From the NCBI RefSeq assembly GCF_001649575.2, contig NC_051450.1, forward strand, positions 18,389,912 to 18,453,911: DNA of 64,000 bases, read 5' to 3'. Numbering within the stretch: position 1 is the stretch's first letter; the number at the start of each line of letters is the position of its first letter. Source of the stretch: Kryptolebias marmoratus. Taxonomy: Eukaryota > Chordata > Actinopteri > Cyprinodontiformes > Rivulidae. Positions 61,901-64,000 of this stretch are shown here, piece by piece. Both the position numbers and the translations under genes were made by a program. The notes under the pieces are model-generated. The model was given only the letters and a program-made list of their open reading frames with translations. It ran no database searches and had not been told where the DNA came from.

Positions 61901-63255
61901 CTAACTGCCACTTTTCTTGTTTTTATTTTGCAGCAAGGGATGCGCTTCAGTGTGGATGTGTTCGGAGAAACCAGAGGCTACATCCTCGAAGTGTATGGAG
62001 CCCATTTTGAGCTGCCTGACCTGGGGCCTATAGGTTTGTGTTTGTGTGATGTTTGGAAGGAAGGAGGAAAACACTATATGTGTTCATCCTTTTTAAAAAA
62101 AAACAACACAACAGCTGCACAACAACCACTTTGCCTCTGTTTCCAGCAAAACGCTATTGTTGTCAAAATTGTTGACACTTATCTCTGAAAATCCGTGGGA
62201 TTTTTAGCCATGCTAACCGGATTTATCGGACAATTTGCCTCTCTGAGTCATGCTTTCCTCGGAAAGTACTGCAAATAAAATTAGAGATTATTGTAAATTT
62301 TCATCTGCTGCCATCGAGTACTTTTATTTGTCCGAAGCGTTTGGTTCAAGACAAAATGTTGGCAAAAGTAGAAGCCGTTTGTCTTAGCTGTATTTTGTAT
62401 TTGGGCCAAATAAACAAATAAGAAAATATAATATTGTATATTTAGATTAACAAAATGACACATTTGAAGGTTAAAACAAAGTGCAGGGATTAGCAGAAGA
62501 ATAGCTAAAAGCCAAAAATAGCAAAACTGTATCTAAAAGCAAGAAAGTTGCTAAAATTAGTAAAAATTGTAGCTAAAAGCTACAATCAGCCAAACAGAAG
62601 GTGAGAGCTAAATTTGAAAGCTAAATGCAGCAAAACAGAAGCAGCAAAATTATATATATATAAGCTAAAATTAACTAAATGATAAATAAAAGCTGATACA
62701 TGCACAACTGTGGCTACAACCTAAATTTAGCAAAGCCAGCAGCTAAAAGCTACAATAAGCAAAACTCAAGCTAAATGCTAAATGTAGCTTAACTGTAAAA
62801 AATTGCTAAAATATGCAAGAATACATTAAAAGAAGGATAAGACAAAAAGAGAGCAGGTTTGCAGAGAAGAGAGAAGACATCTTGCTGTATTTCTATGGGG
62901 AAAATCTTTGTAACTTAAGGTTAAATATTTCAAAAAGTAGAAAAGTTACAAATACTGAAAGCCATAATGTTCTATTCCTGATTGAGCTGAACAATTTGAT
63001 ATATGAACGATTAAAATAGCATAAAGTATGAAGGAAATAGTTAGCAAAAAAGCACAGAAGAAACTATAAACAGGGAAACAGCGTGAATTAACACCCATAA
63101 AATGCTTTATTGTGTTGTTTTTTTTTGTAGGAGCCAACGGTCTGGCCAACCCAAGAGATTTCCTGTGTCCGGTTGCTTGGTACGAGGACCGCAAAGTGCC
63201 CACCGGTTACACCGTCATCAACAAGTACCAAGGAAAGCTGTTTGCTTGCCAACAG
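58937..63255 (+). CDS. hgd: Homogentisate 1,2-dioxygenase, first ten coding exons (3' part outside window)
   Basis: HGD is the Fe(II) ring-cleaving enzyme of phenylalanine/tyrosine breakdown. It converts homogentisate to maleylacetoacetate in the cytosol of liver and kidney. Exons are 58937-58951, 60294-60365, 60444-60532, 60611-60716, 61075-61134, 61229-61320, 61404-61438, 61535-61614, 61934-62033 and 63131-63255, all AG/GT with matching phases, giving 258 residues of about 445. Hallmark blocks include [78 protein letters not shown] and [20 protein letters not shown]. The exon layout follows the mammalian gene, including the five-codon first exon MAGLK. The iron ligands lie in the missing C-terminal part. 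The start has a good context (gcaccATGG). Confidence 0.97.
59441..60253. mobile_element. Family B element with both quasi-palindromic ends, in hgd intron 1
   Basis: The left end GCCTAGCGTTTCTTTAAGGA / ATGCATATCACCC (59442-59476) is the inverted counterpart of the right end GGGTGATATGCATTTTTTTA / AGGAATGCTAGC (60221-60252). Inside is the family unit (GTTAGCGAACTTTCCTATGA, AAGATGGCCACCACAGCTAA). This copy of about 810 bp shows what a full element looks like. No ORF. Confidence 0.65.
60294..60365 (+). CDS. hgd: hgd exon 2
   Basis: Begins [18 protein letters not shown] and ends in PEGQ. The acceptor is ccttttcag and the donor gtagca. It is preceded within 45 nt by the right end of a family B repeat. 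Confidence 0.96.
60444..60532 (+). CDS. hgd: hgd exon 3
   Basis: Encodes [20 protein letters not shown] to the NKR end, phase 2 out. The acceptor is cctgtgcag and the donor gtttga. Confidence 0.96.
60611..60716 (+). CDS. hgd: hgd exon 4
   Basis: Encodes [20 protein letters not shown] and ends [10 protein letters not shown]. The donor gtatga is followed within a few bases by family A repeat sequence. Confidence 0.96.
60720..60985 (-). repeat. Family A fragment in hgd intron 4
   Basis: It begins GATGCACCCCCATACCATCA a few bases after the exon 4 donor and ends TATTTACATTTCACACACTG / TTCCGGCTTAC, matching parts of 46831-47669 with the middle deleted. Confidence 0.7.
61075..61134 (+). CDS. hgd: hgd exon 5
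   Basis: Encodes [20 protein letters not shown], phase 0 at both ends. The donor is gtgagt. Confidence 0.96.
61229..61320 (+). CDS. hgd: hgd exon 6
   Basis: Begins [20 protein letters not shown] and ends NTSMTD plus two bases of Arg. The acceptor is ggttcag and the donor gtgaaa. Confidence 0.96.
61404..61438 (+). CDS. hgd: hgd exon 7 (35 bp)
   Basis: Encodes [11 protein letters not shown] between split codons. A T13 tract lies before the acceptor. Confidence 0.95.
61535..61614 (+). CDS. hgd: hgd exon 8
   Basis: Encodes [20 protein letters not shown] and ends EICVIQ. The donor gtcggt is a weak match to consensus. Confidence 0.95.
61934..62033 (+). CDS. hgd: hgd exon 9
   Basis: Begins [20 protein letters not shown] and ends LPDLGPI plus one base. 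The acceptor is tattttgcag and the donor gtttgt. Confidence 0.96.
62500..62800. repeat. Degenerate AGCTAAAAGC/AGCAAAA repeat in hgd intron 9
   Basis: Short units such as AGCTAAAAGCTACAATCAGC, AGCTAAATGCAGCAAAACAG and AGCTAAAAGCTACAATAAGC recur about every 30-45 bp without a fixed period. The same units return at 63905-64000. Confidence 0.7.
63131..63255 (+). CDS. hgd: hgd exon 10
   Basis: Begins [20 protein letters not shown] and ends in [12 protein letters not shown]9 tract precedes the acceptor tttgtag. The donor is gtggtt. The following intron runs off the window. Confidence 0.95.
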
Positions 63256-63904
63256 GTGGTTATTGTGACATTTAATTTTGTGTGTGTCACTGCAGTGATC
63301 GCACACACTGTCTGAGCGGGGACACGCACATGTAGCACACTTGCCCTATTACCCTATTTAGGTTTGCGTTTGCTTCAGTAAACACCATCAAACTGCCACA
63401 GCGCCTAACAGGAAACGGTCCAAGTGAAGCATGTGATCCATTAGCCGCTCCTGCCGGCTGAATTGCCATCCCCGATGATTTAATATCCAAGCTTTAGCTG
63501 TTATCCTTTCACTCGCTTTCCGCCTCGGCTCCCTTATGAGTCTTAATCACTCATAATTAGTTAAGGCATTCTGGAGCTGCAGATGGCGTACCTGCGAAGC
63601 TTTGCATTGAAGGAAAGAACCTTTTTCCAAGTAAAGCATTAATTTCACCATATTTCACTCGGAAAATGATCCTTTCCCTCCTCTCCTGTTGGGTGGATAA
63701 TTGGATCGACACAATGTCTGACAGGAATTACTTTTTAAATTGAGACTAGGAGGTTTGACAAGGGTAGGGGTCAAGGACTGTAACCAAGGAAACCGTGTCA
63801 AACTAAAGAAATTACATTTTCTGTGAAAAAGCAGCGCGAACGCTGAGTGCCGAGTGACGACTGAAGAAGCTGAAAGTGAGCTGAAGCAGAGCAATGGCTG
63901 GGAG
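63256..63904 (+). other. hgd: hgd intron 10 (part)
   Basis: No exon is recognised. A stretch at 63520-63660 (GAGTCTTAATCACTCATAAT, TAGTTAAGGCATTCTGGAGC) is complex and could be regulatory. The rest is unremarkable. Confidence 0.4.
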
Positions 63905-64000
63905 CTAAAAGGAGCAAAATACTAGATAAAAGGTAAACACAAGCTAGAAGCTAAAGGTAGCAAAATGCCAGCAAAATGTAGCAAAAAGCTAGCTAAATCT
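63905..64000. repeat. AGCTAAAAGC/AGCAAAA repeat, second block (runs off window)
   Basis: GAGCTAAAAGGAGCAAAATA, AGAAGCTAAAGGTAGCAAAA and GTAGCAAAAAGCTAGCTAAA belong to the same repeat as 62500-62800. Confidence 0.65.

Overview
The window is vertebrate genomic DNA, almost certainly from a ray-finned (teleost) fish. Genes are broken into short exons by GT-AG introns. Exon-intron structures match vertebrate families, and the introns carry fish-type Tc1/mariner remnants, short TIR elements and many (CA)n tracts. I cannot name the species from the sequence alone. There are two N gaps (48120-49030 and 53903-53967) and two single Ns (6552 and 42754).

Three protein genes are present. (1) pola1, the catalytic subunit of DNA polymerase alpha, runs on the + strand. 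Its last eleven coding exons lie at 1821-34649, and its 5' part is off the left edge. (2) arx (probably the arxa copy), an Aristaless-related paired-class homeobox gene, runs on the - strand as five exons from 45824 down to 40367 and encodes 468 residues. (3) hgd, homogentisate 1,2-dioxygenase, runs on the + strand. Its first ten coding exons lie at 58937-63255, and the 3' part, including the iron-binding residues, is off the right edge. pola1 and arx are tail to tail. arx and hgd are head to head across about 13 kb.

The architecture looks like a genomic regulatory block. The housekeeping gene pola1 has four unusually long 3' introns (about 4.1, 7.4, 8.5 and 8.9 kb). These introns, the pola1-arx spacer, the arx introns and the arx-hgd spacer hold many stretches of complex, TAAT/ATTA-rich sequence without coding potential. 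This fits the known vertebrate situation in which ultraconserved forebrain enhancers of ARX lie in POLA1 introns and around ARX. Here conservation is inferred from sequence character and locus, because no alignment could be run.

The rest is transposon debris and simple repeats. It includes a frameshifted mariner remnant, two Tc1-like remnants, at least four families of short TIR elements, one nested LINE insertion, and a degenerate AGCTAAAAGC-type repeat in the hgd introns. The items most worth a second look are a 74-nt pre-miRNA-like hairpin in a pola1 intron (15899-15972), the ultraconserved-like block at 21150-21740, and a 21-unit TAA/TTA microsatellite 12 nt upstream of the arx start codon. 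A dispersed element family with quasi-palindromic ends and a 144-bp exon-like cassette at 47772-47915 also stand out. I found no evidence of a wholly new gene system.
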